Of a stretch of DNA of 64,000 nt, positions 47,380 to 57,834 are shown piece after piece. Positions within the stretch are counted from its first letter, which is position 1; every line of letters starts with the position of its first letter. Below the pieces are notes generated by a model, which was given only the letters and a program-made list of their open reading frames with translations, was not told where the DNA came from and ran no database searches. Origin of the DNA: Pseudomonas helvetica. GTDB lineage: Bacteria; Pseudomonadota; Gammaproteobacteria; Pseudomonadales; Pseudomonadaceae. Where the stretch lies: positions 4,847,501 through 4,911,500 of the forward strand of contig NZ_CP150917.1 of assembly GCF_039908645.1 (NCBI RefSeq), read 5' to 3'. The position numbers and the translations under genes were made by a program.

Positions 47380-49435
47380 CCTGCCGAAACGCCAAACCCT
47401 GTGGCGAGGGAGCTTGCTCCCGCTGGGGCGCGAAGCGCCCCTAAAACTGCCAACTCGATTTGCCGGTTAAAAGTGCATGCAGGACGTTACGACGGCTGCG
47501 CCGCCGAGCGGGAGCAAGCTCCCTCGCCACAGATGATCAGGCGTTACCCGCCAGCTTCATTCATCCGCGCTGCCGCGGTGAAGTCGAGCATGCGCTTGAG
47601 CAGGCGAATCGCCTGAGGGATCAGTGCCGGCTCGACAAAGATCTCGCCCAGTTGGTACGGATCCCGAAGAAGCAAAAATAACCCGCCGAAACGCCAAACC
47701 CTGTGGCGAGGGAGCTTGCTCCCGCTAGGGCGCGAAGCGCCCCTAAAACTGCCAACTCGATTTGCCGGTTAAAAGTGCATGCAGGACTTTACGACGGCTG
47801 CGCCGCCGAGCGGGAGCAAGCTTCATCGCCACAGATAATCAGGCATTACCCGCCTGCTTCATCCGCGCTGCCGCGGTGAAGTCGAGCATGCGCTTGAGCG
47901 GGCGAATCGCCTGAGGGATCAGCGCCGGCTCGACAAAGATCTCGCCCAGTTGGCACGGATCCCGAAGAAGAAAAAATAACTCCCCTAAACGTCAAACCCT
48001 GTGGCGAGGGAGCTTGCTCCCGCTGGGGCGCGAAGCGCCCCTAAAACTGCCAACTCGATTTGCCGGTTAAAGTGCATGCAGGACTTTACGACGGCTGCGC
48101 CGCCGAGCGGAAGCAAGCTCCCTCGCCACAGATGATCAGGCGTTACCCGCCAGCTTCATCCGCGCTGCCGCGGTGAAGTCGAGCATGCGCTTGAGCGGGC
48201 GAATCGCCTGAGGGATCAGTGCCGGCTCGACAAAGATCTCGCCCAGTTGGTACGGATCCCGAAGAAGCAAAAATAACTCCCCTAAACGCCAAACCCTGTG
48301 GCGAGGGAGCTTGCTCCCGCTGGGGCGCGAAGCGCCCCTAAAACTGCCAACTCGATTTGCCGGTTAAAAGTGCATGCAGGACGTTACGACGGCTACGCCG
48401 CCGAGCGGGAGCAAGCTCCCTCGCCACAGATGATCAGGCATTACCCGCCAGCTTCATCCGCGCTGCCGCGGTGAAGTCGAGCATGCGCTTGAGCGGGCGA
48501 ATCGCCTGAGGGATCAGCGCCGGCTCGACAAAGATCTCACCCAGTTGGTGCGGATCCCGAAGAAGCAAAAATAACTCCCCTAAACGCCAAACCCTGTGGC
48601 GAGGGAGCTTGCTCCCGCTGGGGCGCGAAGCGCCCCTAAAACTGCCAACTCGATTTGCCGGTTAAAAGTGCATGCAGGACTTTACGACGGCTACGCCGCC
48701 GAGCGGGAGCAAGCTTCATCGCCACAGATAATCAGGCATTACCCGCCAGCTTCATCCGCGCTGCCGCAGTGAAGTCGAGCATGCGCTTGAGCGGGCGAAT
48801 CGCCTGAGGGATCAGCGCCGGCTCGACAAAGATCTCGCCCAGTTGGCACGGATCCCGAAGAAGAAAAAATAACTCCCCTAAACGTCAAACCCTGTGGCGA
48901 GGGAGCTTGCTCCCGCTGGGGCGCGAAGCGCCCCTAAAACTGCCAACTCGATTTGCCGGTTAAAAGTGCATGCAGGACTTTACGACGGCTACGCCGCCGA
49001 GCGGGAGCAAGCTCCCTCGCCACAGATGATCAGGCATTACCCGCCAGCTTCATCCGCGCTGCCGCGGTGAAGTCGAGCATGCGCTTGAGCGGGCGAATCG
49101 CCTGAGGGATCAGCGCCGGCTAGACAAAGATCTCGCCCAGTTGGTACGGATCCCGAAGAAGCAAAAATAACCCGCCGAAACGCCAAACCCTGTGGCGAGG
49201 GAGCTTGCTCCCGCTGGGGCGCGAAGCGCCCCTAAAACTGCCAACTCGATTTGCCGGTTAAAAGTGCATGCAGGACTTTACGACGGCTACGCCGCCGAGC
49301 GGGAGCAAGCTTCATCGCCACAGATAATCAGGCATTACCCGCCAGCTTCATCCGCGCTGCCGCGGTGAAGTCGAGCATGCGCTTGAGCGGGCGAATCGCC
49401 TGAGGGATCAGCGCCGGCTCGACAAAGATCTCGCC
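47346..49435. repeat. Seven-copy tandem array, ~298-bp unit (RDD tail + REPIN + nadA tail)
   Basis: Units begin at about 47346, 47648, 47946, 48243, 48541, 48839 and 49137 (lengths 302, 298, 297, 298, 298, 298, 299). Each contains the last ~11 codons and stop of the RDD gene, the REPIN (TGTGGCGAGGGAGCTTGCTC ... GGGAGCAAGCTCCCTCGCCA), and the last ~35 codons of nadA in reverse. Six new joints read CTCGCC|CAGTTGG, fusing nadA to RDD sequence with about 1 bp of shared base. The first copy belongs to the intact RDD gene and the last to intact nadA. The array is an amplification of the convergent 3' region. Copies differ by few substitutions; unit 1 has a 4-bp TCAT duplication. Confidence 0.95.
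47537..47648 (-). pseudogene. Duplicated nadA 3' fragment (first of six)
   Basis: Reverse strand encodes the NadA C-terminus ([17 protein letters not shown]... to the stop), but with no upstream nadA sequence and, in this copy, a 4-bp duplication shifting the frame. Five further fragments sit at the same place in units 2-6; the unit-6 copy has a premature TAG-type change (CTCGAC to CTAGAC on the plus strand). They cannot be expressed as NadA. Confidence 0.85.
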
Positions 49436-50386
49436 TGAGCCCTCACGCAGGCACTGAAGCGTGCGCTCAAGGGTGTTCATCGCCATCCACGGGCAATGTG
49501 CGCAACTGCGGCAGGCCGCGCCGTTGCCGGCGGTAGGCGCCTCGATGAAGACCTTGTCCGGGCACAGCTGCTGCATCTTGTAGAAGATGCCACGGTCGGT
49601 CGCCACGATCAGGGTCTTGTTCGGCAGGCTTTGCGCAGCGGCAATCAGCTGGCTGGTGGAGCCTACCGCGTCGGCCAATTCGATCACCGCTGTCGGCGAC
49701 TCCGGGTGCACCAGAATCGCGGCGTCCGGATACAGGGCCTTCATGTCTTCCAGCTGCTTGGCCTTGAACTCTTCGTGAACGATGCAGGCACCGTCCCAGA
49801 GCAGCATGTCGGCGCCAGTCTTGCGCTGAATGTAGGTGCCCAGGTGTTTGTCCGGGCCCCAGATGATCGTTTCGCCGTTATCCATCAGGCTCTCGACAAT
49901 CTCCAGCGCGCAGCTGGAGGTCACCACCCAGTCTGCCCGCGCCTTCACCGCTGCCGAGGTGTTGGCATATACCACCACCGTACGCTCCGGGTGCTGATCG
50001 CAAAACGCCGAGAACTCGTCGACCGGGCAACCCAGGTCCAGCGAGCAGGTCGCCTCCAGGGTCGGCATCAGTACGCGTTTTTCAGGGTTGAGGATTTTTG
50101 CGGTCTCGCCCATGAACTTCACACCGGCAACCACCACGGTCTTGGCCGGGTGAGCGTTGCCGAAGCGGGCCATTTCCAGGGAGTCGGAAACGCAGCCACC
50201 GGTTTCTTCGGCCAGGGCCTGAATGATCGGATCGCAATAGAAGTGGGCAACCAGCACCGCGTCCTGAGCCTTGAGCTCGGCGGCGATGGCGGCGCGGTAA
50301 TGGGCTTGCTCTTCGGCGCTCAGCGGTTTGGGCTGTTTGGCGTCGAGGTGGGCTTGTACCAGAAGGCGTTCTGAAATTTGCGTCAT
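49328..50386 (-). CDS. nadA: Quinolinate synthase A
   Basis: A 352-residue [4Fe-4S] enzyme condensing iminoaspartate and dihydroxyacetone phosphate to quinolinate in NAD synthesis. [36 protein letters not shown], and [13 protein letters not shown] carry the cluster cysteines and active site. The start [13 protein letters not shown] at 50386 matches Pseudomonas NadA; a longer frame to 50494 is not supported. Its last 35 codons form part of the last unit of the tandem array but are intact. Confidence 0.95.
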   Translation of the reverse strand: MTQISERLLVQAHLDAKQPKPLSAEEQAHYRAAIAAELKAQDAVLVAHFYCDPIIQALAEETGGCVSDSLEMARFGNAHPAKTVVVAGVKFMGETAKILNPEKRVLMPTLEATCSLDLGCPVDEFSAFCDQHPERTVVVYANTSAAVKARADWVVTSSCALEIVESLMDNGETIIWGPDKHLGTYIQRKTGADMLLWDGACIVHEEFKAKQLEDMKALYPDAAILVHPESPTAVIELADAVGSTSQLIAAAQSLPNKTLIVATDRGIFYKMQQLCPDKVFIEAPTAGNGAACRSCAHCPWMAMNTLERTLQCLREGSGEIFVEPALIPQAIRPLKRMLDFTAAARMKLAGNA

Positions 50387-50597
50387 GATCGCAAGACCTA
50401 CGGGCGCTTTCGCGCGAAAGTCGAGTATACACCCGGCTCCGGACCACAGAAGGTACCGCCGGGAGAGTGAGTATTCATCAGGCATGGACAGCATTGAAGC
50501 TGCGCAAGGCTACAGAATATCCCCGAGATGCAAAAGATCATTCTGACCTGCGTCACGCGGTGCAACACCCGGATTGAGCCAGGCTCAAATCGCAGGC

Positions 50598-50640
50598 AAA
50601 AAAAAACCCGGAAATCCTCACTTACGTGGGCCTTCCAGAT
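50598..50640 (-). terminator. Terminator after tRNA-Lys
   Basis: Minus strand CTGGAAGGCCCAC - GTAA - GTGAGGATTTCCGG, an imperfect stem followed by nine or more T. Confidence 0.75.
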
Positions 50641-50649
50641 TTTTTAAAA

Positions 50650-50725
50650 TGGTGGGTCGTGTGGGATTCGAACCTACGACCAATTGGTTAAAAGCCAACT
50701 GCTCTACCAACTGAGCTAACGACCC
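50650..50725 (-). tRNA. tRNA-Lys (anticodon TTT)
   Basis: 76 nt including CCA. Minus strand GGGTCGTTAGCTCAGTTGGT..., anticodon loop GGCTTTTAACC with TTT, T-arm GGTTCGAATCC, and acceptor ACGACCC plus CCA. The cloverleaf pairs fully. Confidence 0.97.
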
Positions 50726-50788
50726 GCTGTGTGGTGGCGCGTATAATACTGATTTTTAAGGACTATTCAATACCTAATTTGAAATAAA

Positions 50789-51481
50789 TCAAAAATAAAC
50801 GGTTGGGTCGCTGATTCCGGCCGCCAGGAAGCCTTCTGCACGCAGACGGCAGCTGTCGCACCTGCCGCAGGCACGGCCGTTATCGTCCGCCTGATAGCAG
50901 GAAACCGTTAGTGCATAGTCGACGCCAAGCTTCACGCCCGCCTGGACAATTTGCGCCTTGCTGAGGTTTTGCAGCGGTGCCTGGATACGGAAACCGTTCC
51001 CCTCTACCCCGGCCTTGGTCGCCAGATTGGCCATGCGCTCGAAGGCTTCGATGAACTCGGGACGGCAATCCGGGTAACCGGAATAATCCACCGCATTCAC
51101 GCCGATGAAAATGTCGCGCGCGCCGAGCACTTCGGCCCAGCCCAATGCCAGAGACAGGAACACGGTATTGCGGGCCGGCACGTAAGTGATCGGGATACCT
51201 TCACTCGGCGCCTCAGGCACATCGATGGAGCTGTCGGTCAATGCCGAGCCACCAATGCCGTTCAGGTTCAGGCCAATCACCTTATGCTCGATCACGCCCA
51301 GATCGCGCGCTACACGTTCGGCAGCCTGCAACTCGGCGCGGTGGCGCTGACCATAGTCGAAACTCATGGTGTAGCAGCTGTAGCCCTCAGCACGGGCCAT
51401 CGCCACGACCGTTGCCGAGTCCAGACCGCCGGACAGCAGGATGACCGCGCGTTTTTCAGTAGTGTTCAGTTGTTCAGTCAT
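50789..51481 (-). CDS. queC: 7-cyano-7-deazaguanine synthase
   Basis: A 230-residue ATP-dependent PP-loop enzyme making preQ0 for queuosine in t[12 protein letters not shown] is the PP-loop; the zinc site [17 protein letters not shown] is near the C-terminus. ATG at 51481 ([19 protein letters not shown]); longer frames run into queE. One base after queE, so coupled. Confidence 0.95.
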   Translation of the reverse strand: MTEQLNTTEKRAVILLSGGLDSATVVAMARAEGYSCYTMSFDYGQRHRAELQAAERVARDLGVIEHKVIGLNLNGIGGSALTDSSIDVPEAPSEGIPITYVPARNTVFLSLALGWAEVLGARDIFIGVNAVDYSGYPDCRPEFIEAFERMANLATKAGVEGNGFRIQAPLQNLSKAQIVQAGVKLGVDYALTVSCYQADDNGRACGRCDSCRLRAEGFLAAGISDPTVYF

Positions 51482-51482
51482 T

Positions 51483-52130
51483 TCAGCGCCCCGGCTCGTC
51501 GTTCCAAAGATATTTGTGCAGCTGCAATTGCAGGCGCACCGGCAGGTTGTCCGCAACAATCCAGTCAGCCAGCTCGCGCGCGCTCAAGTCGTGGTGACTC
51601 GGCGAGAACAGGACTTCGCCGGCACGCTGGTCGAGACCGTACTGAATCAGCTTGGAGACCGCCCAGTCGTAGTCCTCGCGAGAGCAGATCACGAACTTGA
51701 CCTGATCGTTGGCCGTCAGCAGGGCGATGTTCTCGTAGAGATTGCGGTGCGCTTCTTTCGACCCGGGTGTTTTCAGGTCAAGCACTCGGCTGACCCGTGG
51801 ATCGACCGCTGAAATATCCAGGGCGCCACTGGTTTCCAGCGACACCTGGTAACCGGCGTCACACAGCTGCTTGAGCAAAGGGATGGCATTAGGTTGTGCC
51901 AGCGGCTCACCACCAGTGACACAAACGTAGCGCGGACGAAAACCGGCCACTTGCTCGAGGATATCCTCGAGCGGGCGAACGGTGCCGCCAGTGAAGGCAT
52001 AGGCGCTGTCGCAGTATTGGCAACGCAATGGACAACCGGTCAGGCGCACAAATACAGTGGGCAGCCCGGCAGTCCGCGTTTCACCCTGCAACGAGTAAAA
52101 AACTTCGGTAATTCTCAATGTGTCTTGCAT
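51483..52130 (-). CDS. queE: 7-carboxy-7-deazaguanine synthase
   Basis: A 215-residue radical SAM enzyme. The cluster motif [14 protein letters not shown] (CxxxCxxC) follows [10 protein letters not shown], and [10 protein letters not shown] holds the SAM-binding GGE. It acts just before QueC in the queuosine pathway. The start [13 protein letters not shown] at 52130 is the family start. Confidence 0.94.
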   Translation of the reverse strand: MQDTLRITEVFYSLQGETRTAGLPTVFVRLTGCPLRCQYCDSAYAFTGGTVRPLEDILEQVAGFRPRYVCVTGGEPLAQPNAIPLLKQLCDAGYQVSLETSGALDISAVDPRVSRVLDLKTPGSKEAHRNLYENIALLTANDQVKFVICSREDYDWAVSKLIQYGLDQRAGEVLFSPSHHDLSARELADWIVADNLPVRLQLQLHKYLWNDEPGR

Positions 52131-52251
52131 AGTCGCCACGGGCGTAACAGCTAAACAGGCTGTCCGCCTCCGTCAGGCACTTAAAGGAACCCCGCCAACG
52201 CGCAGATCCCCAAAAGCGGTGTTTCATAAAAAAGGGGGGTGAATTCTAACG

Positions 52252-52280
52252 AAAAAACCCGCGGCAAGCGCGGGTTTCTT
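52252..52280 (-). terminator. Terminator after the tol-pal-cpoB operon
   Basis: Minus strand AAACCCGCGC-TTGC-CGCGGGTTT followed by T-rich bases, 20 bp after the cpoB stop. Confidence 0.85.
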
Positions 52281-52299
52281 GTAAACGGGTCAAACAGCC

Positions 52300-53133
52300 T
52301 TACATGCGCTGCAGATCGCGTTGGGCCAGCTGAGCGGCGGAAGTACCCGGGTATTGGGAAACCACCTGCTGCAGAATGCCTTTGACCTTGTCGGTATGAC
52401 CCAGGCGGCGCTCTACATCAGCGAGCTTGTACAGCGAGTCAGGCACTTTGGCGTGCTTGGGGTACAGCTGCGAAACCTTGGCAAAAGCCTGACCCGCACC
52501 TTGCAGGTCGCCCTTGGCCAGGTTCACTTCGCCCAACCAGTATTGGGCATTGCCCGCGTACTGACTGTTCGGGTATTTGCGCAGGAATGCCGCAAACGCC
52601 TGGCTGGCCTTGTCGAAATCCTTGGCTTTGATCAGGTCGAAGGCCGCATCGTAATAGAGCTTTTCCTTCGCCGGATCACCCGGTTCGCTGCTGGCCGCAG
52701 GGGCTTGAGTAGCAGCACTCGCACCTGCAGCTGCACCGGCGGCATTATTCATATCGCCACCGGCTGGAGAATTTTGAGGAGCCGCAGCGGGTGCACCGCC
52801 GGTTCCAATACGCCGATCAAGATCCTGGTATCGCTCCAGGTTTTCCTGCTTCATGCGCGCTACATCATTTTGCAGAACTTCGATCGCACCTTGTTGGCGC
52901 GCGATTTGTTCCTGCATTTGTTGCAGTTGGTTGAACAGCACGCCCTGTGCCGAGGCAGGGGCCGTAACCCCTCCCCCGGCATAGGCGCCGTTCGTACCGT
53001 AACCCGCAGGCGGATAACTGCTCCCGCTATTGTTATAACCGGAGTTGTCATCGACCACAGGAACCGCAGCCCACACCGCAAGCGGTGCGAGACTGAGAGC
53101 CAGAACAGTTACAGCACGACGGCACGTTCGCAT
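52300..53133 (-). CDS. cpoB: Cell division coordinator CpoB (YbgF)
   Basis: A 277-residue periplasmic protein with a signal peptide (MRTCRRAVTVLALSLAPLAVWA). An N-terminal coiled-coil (LFNQLQQMQEQIARQQGAIEVLQNDVARMKQ) is followed by an Ala/Pro-rich linker and a C-terminal TPR domain (YYDAAFDLIKAKDFDKASQAF...). It couples the Tol-Pal complex with PBP1B during constriction. Last gene of the operon, 6 bp after pal. Confidence 0.93.
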   Translation of the reverse strand: MRTCRRAVTVLALSLAPLAVWAAVPVVDDNSGYNNSGSSYPPAGYGTNGAYAGGGVTAPASAQGVLFNQLQQMQEQIARQQGAIEVLQNDVARMKQENLERYQDLDRRIGTGGAPAAAPQNSPAGGDMNNAAGAAAGASAATQAPAASSEPGDPAKEKLYYDAAFDLIKAKDFDKASQAFAAFLRKYPNSQYAGNAQYWLGEVNLAKGDLQGAGQAFAKVSQLYPKHAKVPDSLYKLADVERRLGHTDKVKGILQQVVSQYPGTSAAQLAQRDLQRM

Positions 53134-53139
53134 GACGAA

Positions 53140-53637
53140 TTACTTACGCAGTTCGACGCGACGGTTTTGAGCCCAGGACTGCTCGTCGTGGCCAGTAGCA
53201 ACTGGACGCTCTTTACCGTAGGAAACCAGTTCCAGCTGAGCTGGGGAAACACCTTGCAGTACCAGGTAGCGTTGAACGGCTTTCGCACGACGCTCGCCCA
53301 GTGCCATGTTGTACTCACGAGTACCACGTTCGTCGGTGTTGCCTTCCAGAACAACGCGAGCGCCGTTTCCTTTCAGGTCTTTGGCGTGAACGTCCAGAGC
53401 GCGCATGGCTTCTGGCTTCAGGTCCGAACTGTCGTATTCGAAGTAGAAGGTGGTGATTGCGCGCAGAGCAGCTTCTTCGCTCAGGGAGCCGTCAACTGCA
53501 CCAGTGTTAGCGCCGTAACCAGCGTTTGGATCTACAGCGCCTGCACCGGCGTTGTCGCCGCCTTTGGACGAGCAACCTACAGCTACAGCCATGGCCAGGG
53601 CCAGCGCAGCAAACTTACCAAACTTCAGCATTTCCAT
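53140..53637 (-). CDS. pal: Peptidoglycan-associated lipoprotein Pal (OprL)
   Basis: A 165-residue outer-membrane lipoprotein. Signal peptide with lipobox AVAVGC (lipidated Cys about residue 22), then an OmpA-like peptidoglycan-binding domain ([38 protein letters not shown]). It anchors the outer membrane to the wall and binds TolB. Start MEMLKFGKF matches Pseudomonas OprL. Confidence 0.96.
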   Translation of the reverse strand: MEMLKFGKFAALALAMAVAVGCSSKGGDNAGAGAVDPNAGYGANTGAVDGSLSEEAALRAITTFYFEYDSSDLKPEAMRALDVHAKDLKGNGARVVLEGNTDERGTREYNMALGERRAKAVQRYLVLQGVSPAQLELVSYGKERPVATGHDEQSWAQNRRVELRK

Positions 53638-53689
53638 CGTGAAACTCCTAATGAACCCCAATGTGTTAAGTAAAACGTGTAGCGCCGCG

Positions 53690-54991
53690 TCAGTTCAGGT
53701 AAGGGGACCAGGAAGGTTCTCTGACTTCGCCTTGAGCGGTAGGAAGCGGGAGCCTTACGCGTCCATTGATGGACACGAGCATCAAGACTCCCCGGCCCTG
53801 CTGGGCGGTGGCGTAGATTACCATGGTGCCGTTGGGCGCAACAGTGGCTGACTCATCTAGGTTGGTGTCTGTCAGGATCTTTACACTACCGCGCTGCAAA
53901 TCCTGAGCCGCCACCCGGAAATTGGTGAAGCCATCCTGACGGTGAATCATGACAAGCGTCTTTTCGTCAGCCGACAGTTTCGGGTTGGCGTTGTAGTTAC
54001 CGATAAAGGTCACACGCTCCGCACCACCACCATTGACGTTGGTCTTGTAGATCTGCGGCTTGCCGCCACGGTCGGAGGTGAAGTAGATGGTCGAACCATC
54101 CTTGCCCCAGAACGGTTCGGTGTTGATGCCAGGACCAGCCGTCACGCGATTGATCTGACGCGACCCCAGGTTCATCACGTAGATGTCCGGGTTGCCGTCC
54201 TTGGACAGCACAAACGCCAGGCGAGTACCGTCCGGAGACCAGGCTGGCGCGCCGTTGAGGCCTTCGAAGTTGGTGATCTGCTCGCGGCGACCGGTGTCGA
54301 TGTTCTGCATGAAGATGCGCGGACGCTTCTGCTCGAACGACACATAGGCGATGCGCTTGCCATCCGGAGCGAAACGCGGCGACAGGATCGGCTCACGCGA
54401 TTGCAGCAGGGTCACGGCACGAGCACCGTCGTAGTCCGAACGCTGCAGGGTGTAGCGCGTGTTGTTCACCGAAAAGCGCTCGGCCGTTACATATAGCAGG
54501 CGTGTGGAGAACGCGCCCTTGATGCCGGTCAGCTTTTCGAACGACTGGTCGGAGATGTAGTGCGCCATATCGCGCAGTTGATCGACGCCACCCGACACGC
54601 TACCGGTCAGCACTTGCTGCTCGGTCGCGACGTTGAACAGTGCGTATTGCACCTGCAGGCGACCGCCCGCCGGAACGATGCTGCCGACCATGATGTACTG
54701 GGCGCCCAGGGCCTTCCAGTCACGGTAGATGACTTCGCTGGCCGAAGTTGGCTGGCTGATCATGTTCTGCTTTGGAATCGGCGAGTAGTAACCCGAGTTG
54801 CGCAGGTCGTTACCGATGATTTCCGCCATGTCGTCCGGCAGGACGCTACCGCCCTGCCAGCCAAATGGAACAACCGCAATCGGTGTTGCCCGGTCACTGC
54901 CGCTGGTGACCAGAATGTTCTTTTCATCTGCTGCCGCTATCCCTGCCATGCAGCAAATAACGACAAGCATTCCTCGAAGAAGGTTTCTCAC
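53690..54991 (-). CDS. tolB: Tol-Pal system protein TolB
   Basis: A 433-residue periplasmic protein. Signal peptide [21 protein letters not shown], an N-terminal anticodon-binding-like domain (to about residue 165), and a six-bladed beta propeller with repeats such as [15 protein letters not shown] and [14 protein letters not shown]. It binds Pal. It overlaps tolA by 4 bp. Confidence 0.96.
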   Translation of the reverse strand: MRNLLRGMLVVICCMAGIAAADEKNILVTSGSDRATPIAVVPFGWQGGSVLPDDMAEIIGNDLRNSGYYSPIPKQNMISQPTSASEVIYRDWKALGAQYIMVGSIVPAGGRLQVQYALFNVATEQQVLTGSVSGGVDQLRDMAHYISDQSFEKLTGIKGAFSTRLLYVTAERFSVNNTRYTLQRSDYDGARAVTLLQSREPILSPRFAPDGKRIAYVSFEQKRPRIFMQNIDTGRREQITNFEGLNGAPAWSPDGTRLAFVLSKDGNPDIYVMNLGSRQINRVTAGPGINTEPFWGKDGSTIYFTSDRGGKPQIYKTNVNGGGAERVTFIGNYNANPKLSADEKTLVMIHRQDGFTNFRVAAQDLQRGSVKILTDTNLDESATVAPNGTMVIYATAQQGRGVLMLVSINGRVRLPLPTAQGEVREPSWSPYLN

Positions 54992-56067
54992 AAGGCTAGA
55001 TCCTCAGGTGTGAATGTCATCTTGAATGAACGATAGGGAGCGAAATCGCTCGGCTTCATTCCCTGCATTTCTGTCAAACGTCCAATATTCTTGACCGCCG
55101 CTACAGCCGAAGCGTCAAACGGACCATCGCCACTGGACTTGGCCACGCTGACCGAAGTCACCGTACCATCGGGCAACATGCCGATTTGCAGCACAACCGT
55201 CATGCCTTTGCGTGCCGAAGGAGGACGAGCCCAACCTTCCGCTGCCCGAGCACGAATCAGATCATCGAAACTGCCCGCGGTTTCATCGCCCTGCTCATCG
55301 GCCAAGGCTTGCTGACGCTGCGGCGTGTCGGAAAGCAAATCAGCCAGGGCCTGAGCCTTTTTCTCTTCGGCAGATTTACGCGCCGCTTCCTGCGATTTTT
55401 TCTTCGCAGCATCGGCAGCAGCTTTCTTCTTCGCTTCCTCGGCGACTTTTTTCTTCGCCTCGTCCGCTTCAGCTTTCTTCTTGGCGTCTTCCGCGGCTTT
55501 CTTCTTCGCGTCTTCGACTATCTTTTTCTTCGCTTCTTCAGCGGCCTCTTTCTTGGCCTCTTCTTCAGCGGCTTTCTTGGCTTCTTCTTCAGCTTTCTTC
55601 TTGGCTATATCAGCCAATTGTTTCTGTTCGGCCTTTTTGGCTTCGGCGGTCTTCTTCGCTTCATCGGCTTTCTTGGCTTCATCAGCCTTTTTCGCCTCTT
55701 CCGCTTTCTTCGACTCGTCGGCCTTCTTGGCTTCCTCGGCTTTTTGAGCCGCCGCTTCTTTCTTTTGTTCCGCAGCCTTCACCGCTTCCTGCTCGACCTT
55801 CTTCTGTTCCATCTGTTCGACTTCGGTCTGGCGCGCAGCGGATTTCTGCGCTTCACCCGCAATCTTCTGATTGGTCTGGGTGGTCGCCCGACTTTTCGAT
55901 TTCAGTTGGTACAGGGTCGCCTGGACGATCGGTTTGGCCGGCGGCAATTCCGGTGTCATGGAAAAACTGACGAACAGCATGCCAAACACCAGCACGTGCA
56001 GGCCGATCGCCCAGACACTAGGCCAGAAATAGCTTTCCGAGGCTGTCGGCTCTCGCTGTTGCTGCAT
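54988..56067 (-). CDS. tolA: Cell envelope integrity protein TolA
   Basis: A 359-residue inner-membrane protein spanning the periplasm. One N-terminal membrane helix ([20 protein letters not shown]), a Lys/Ala/Glu-rich helical stalk (about 65-240), and a C-terminal domain with [18 protein letters not shown] that contacts TolB. The stalk is low complexity, which also makes long antisense frames. Overlaps tolR by one base. Confidence 0.95.
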   Translation of the reverse strand: MQQQREPTASESYFWPSVWAIGLHVLVFGMLFVSFSMTPELPPAKPIVQATLYQLKSKSRATTQTNQKIAGEAQKSAARQTEVEQMEQKKVEQEAVKAAEQKKEAAAQKAEEAKKADESKKAEEAKKADEAKKADEAKKTAEAKKAEQKQLADIAKKKAEEEAKKAAEEEAKKEAAEEAKKKIVEDAKKKAAEDAKKKAEADEAKKKVAEEAKKKAAADAAKKKSQEAARKSAEEKKAQALADLLSDTPQRQQALADEQGDETAGSFDDLIRARAAEGWARPPSARKGMTVVLQIGMLPDGTVTSVSVAKSSGDGPFDASAVAAVKNIGRLTEMQGMKPSDFAPYRSFKMTFTPEDLAL

Positions 56068-56528
56068 CAGGGCGCCTCGGTAATCAAGCCAACATTACCG
56101 ACCCCGGCTTTCTGCAACCCACCCATGGCGCCCATGACGGAGCCGTAATCGACGCTCTTGTCGCCACGAATGAAGACCTGGGTGTGCTTGCCGTTTTCAT
56201 TACCGGCGCTGATGATCTTGGTCACGGCGCTGGTCATCTGCGGCAGGGTCATGGCCCTGTCCTGCTGCTTATCGGTGTCGACTTCGCTGCCAAGGTTCCA
56301 GTAATAGGTCTTGTCAGCCTTGATCGAAATGGTCAGGACCTGGGTGTTGTTGTCTTGCGGCAAGGCTTCGCTGGAAACCTTGGGCAGATCAACTTTCACG
56401 CCCTGATTGAGCATCGGTGCGGTCACCATGAAGATAACCAGCAGTACCAGCATCACGTCGATGTAAGGCACCACGTTCATCTCGGCAACCGGCTTGCGCT
56501 TTTTGCGAGCTCGAGCGATTAAAGCCAT
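56067..56528 (-). CDS. tolR: Tol-Pal system protein TolR
   Basis: A 153-residue ExbD/TolR-type protein. A single membrane helix with the proton-path Asp lies in PYIDVMLVLLVIFMVTAPM; the periplasmic domain follows. Partner of TolQ in the proton-driven motor. 14 bp after tolQ. Confidence 0.95.
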   Translation of the reverse strand: MALIARARKKRKPVAEMNVVPYIDVMLVLLVIFMVTAPMLNQGVKVDLPKVSSEALPQDNNTQVLTISIKADKTYYWNLGSEVDTDKQQDRAMTLPQMTSAVTKIISAGNENGKHTQVFIRGDKSVDYGSVMGAMGGLQKAGVGNVGLITEAP

Positions 56529-56542
56529 TGGGAATTACCTGC

Positions 56543-57238
56543 TTATTCTTCGCTGGTGTGCACTTTGCGGTGCAGGATCGCCTGGAACTCGTCGGCGAAG
56601 GTGTAGTAACGGCTAAGCAAGGTTTCGCTGCGGGCAGAGAAACGGTTGTAAGCGATAACGGCCGGGATCGCCGCGAACAGGCCGATGGCCGTTGCAACCA
56701 GTGCCTCGGCAATACCTGGAGCCACGGTGGCCAGGGTTGCTTGCTGGGCAGTTGCCAGTCCACGGAAGGAGTTCATGATGCCCCAGACTGTACCGAACAG
56801 GCCGATGTACGGGCTGACGGAACCGACGGTCGCAAGGAACGGCAGGCTCTGCTCGAGCTTTTCTTCTTCGCGGGAAATGGCCACGCGCATGGCGCGCGCC
56901 ACACCTTCCATGACCGCTTCCGGATCAACGCCTGGCTGCTGACGCAGACGGGAGAACTCCTTGAAACCTGCACGGAAGATCTGCTCTACGCCGGAATCCG
57001 GGTCAGGGTTGCTGCCGGCCTGACGGTAGAGTTTGGACAGGTCGATGCCGGACCAGAAGCGCTCTTCAAAGCTCTCCAGGGCACGTCGACCGGCGCGCAG
57101 CAAATTGCTGCGCTGAAAGATCATGATCCACGAGGTCACCGATGCGGCTACCAGGATCAGCATTACCAACTGCACCACAACGCTGGCATTGCTGACCAGG
57201 CTCCACATGGAGGAATGGTCGACGACGTTAGCTTCCAC
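56543..57238 (-). CDS. tolQ: Tol-Pal system protein TolQ
   Basis: A 231-residue ExbB/TolQ-type membrane protein with three spans (first [24 protein letters not shown]). The late [22 protein letters not shown] segment contains channel-lining residues. It overlaps the end of ybgC by 11 bp. Confidence 0.95.
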   Translation of the reverse strand: MEANVVDHSSMWSLVSNASVVVQLVMLILVAASVTSWIMIFQRSNLLRAGRRALESFEERFWSGIDLSKLYRQAGSNPDPDSGVEQIFRAGFKEFSRLRQQPGVDPEAVMEGVARAMRVAISREEEKLEQSLPFLATVGSVSPYIGLFGTVWGIMNSFRGLATAQQATLATVAPGIAEALVATAIGLFAAIPAVIAYNRFSARSETLLSRYYTFADEFQAILHRKVHTSEE

Positions 57239-57695
57239 GCTTTATCTCCTGCTCTGAGTGTGTACCCGCGCCGCTCACGTCGGCAAAGGCCGCACGTAGA
57301 GCTTCGGGAATGGCCCGGGGTTTCAAACTATGGGTGCGCACACAGGCCACCAAAAACTGCCCTTCGCAGAGCAGTGCATTATCCGCGGCTCGCCTGACCT
57401 GCTGTTTAAAGCGCAGGCTGACGCGGTTCAATTCGATTACTTCTGCACTTACCAGAAGCTCGTCGTCCAGTCGCGCCGGCGCGTGATAGCGCGCTTCGCT
57501 GGAATGCACGACGAACAACAGGTCCTCACCAGCAAGCTGCGATTGGGCAAAGCCCAGATCCCGTAGCCGCTCGGTTCGAGCCCGCTCCATAAACTTAAGG
57601 TAATTAACGTAATACACGATGCCGCCGGCATCGGTGTCCTCGTAATAAACGCGACAACGATGTGCGAACGACTCAAGCCCGTTTTGCGCGCGCAT
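57228..57695 (-). CDS. ybgC: Acyl-CoA thioesterase YbgC
   Basis: A 155-residue hot-dog thioesterase. [24 protein letters not shown] holds the catalytic Asp of the 4-hydroxybenzoyl-CoA thioesterase type. First gene of ybgC-tolQRAB-pal-cpoB. Confidence 0.93.
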   Translation of the reverse strand: MRAQNGLESFAHRCRVYYEDTDAGGIVYYVNYLKFMERARTERLRDLGFAQSQLAGEDLLFVVHSSEARYHAPARLDDELLVSAEVIELNRVSLRFKQQVRRAADNALLCEGQFLVACVRTHSLKPRAIPEALRAAFADVSGAGTHSEQEIKRGS

Positions 57696-57834
57696 ACTCT
57701 AGTGGTTACTCCTCAGGTTGCCAATCCGGCCAGGCAACTGTTTTTTCATTCTCGAACGACTTTCGTGCGAAAGATCGGCAATCGCAGTCCCCTAGGACCG
57801 CACAAAGCCGAAATAAATCGGCACGCAGAGGTCG

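Noticed and set aside
47460..47681. 73-codon frame crossing the first joint of the array and ending in [10 protein letters not shown]
   Set aside because: It runs through REPIN and reversed nadA sequence and only borrows the RDD tail at the end; there is no plausible ribosome-binding site or family similarity.
47346..49435. Array considered as a CRISPR or integron-like structure
   Set aside because: Units are ~298 bp and nearly identical end to end, with no short direct repeats separated by unique spacers, and no cas, integrase or attC features.
55400..55830. Internal GCTTCTTTCTT-like repeats in tolA considered as a DNA repeat element
   Set aside because: They encode the K/A/E-rich helical stalk that TolA always has.
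55186..56148. 320-codon Phe/Leu-rich plus-strand frame over tolA
   Set aside because: Product of the repetitive Lys/Ala/Glu stalk codons of tolA read in reverse; not a membrane protein gene.
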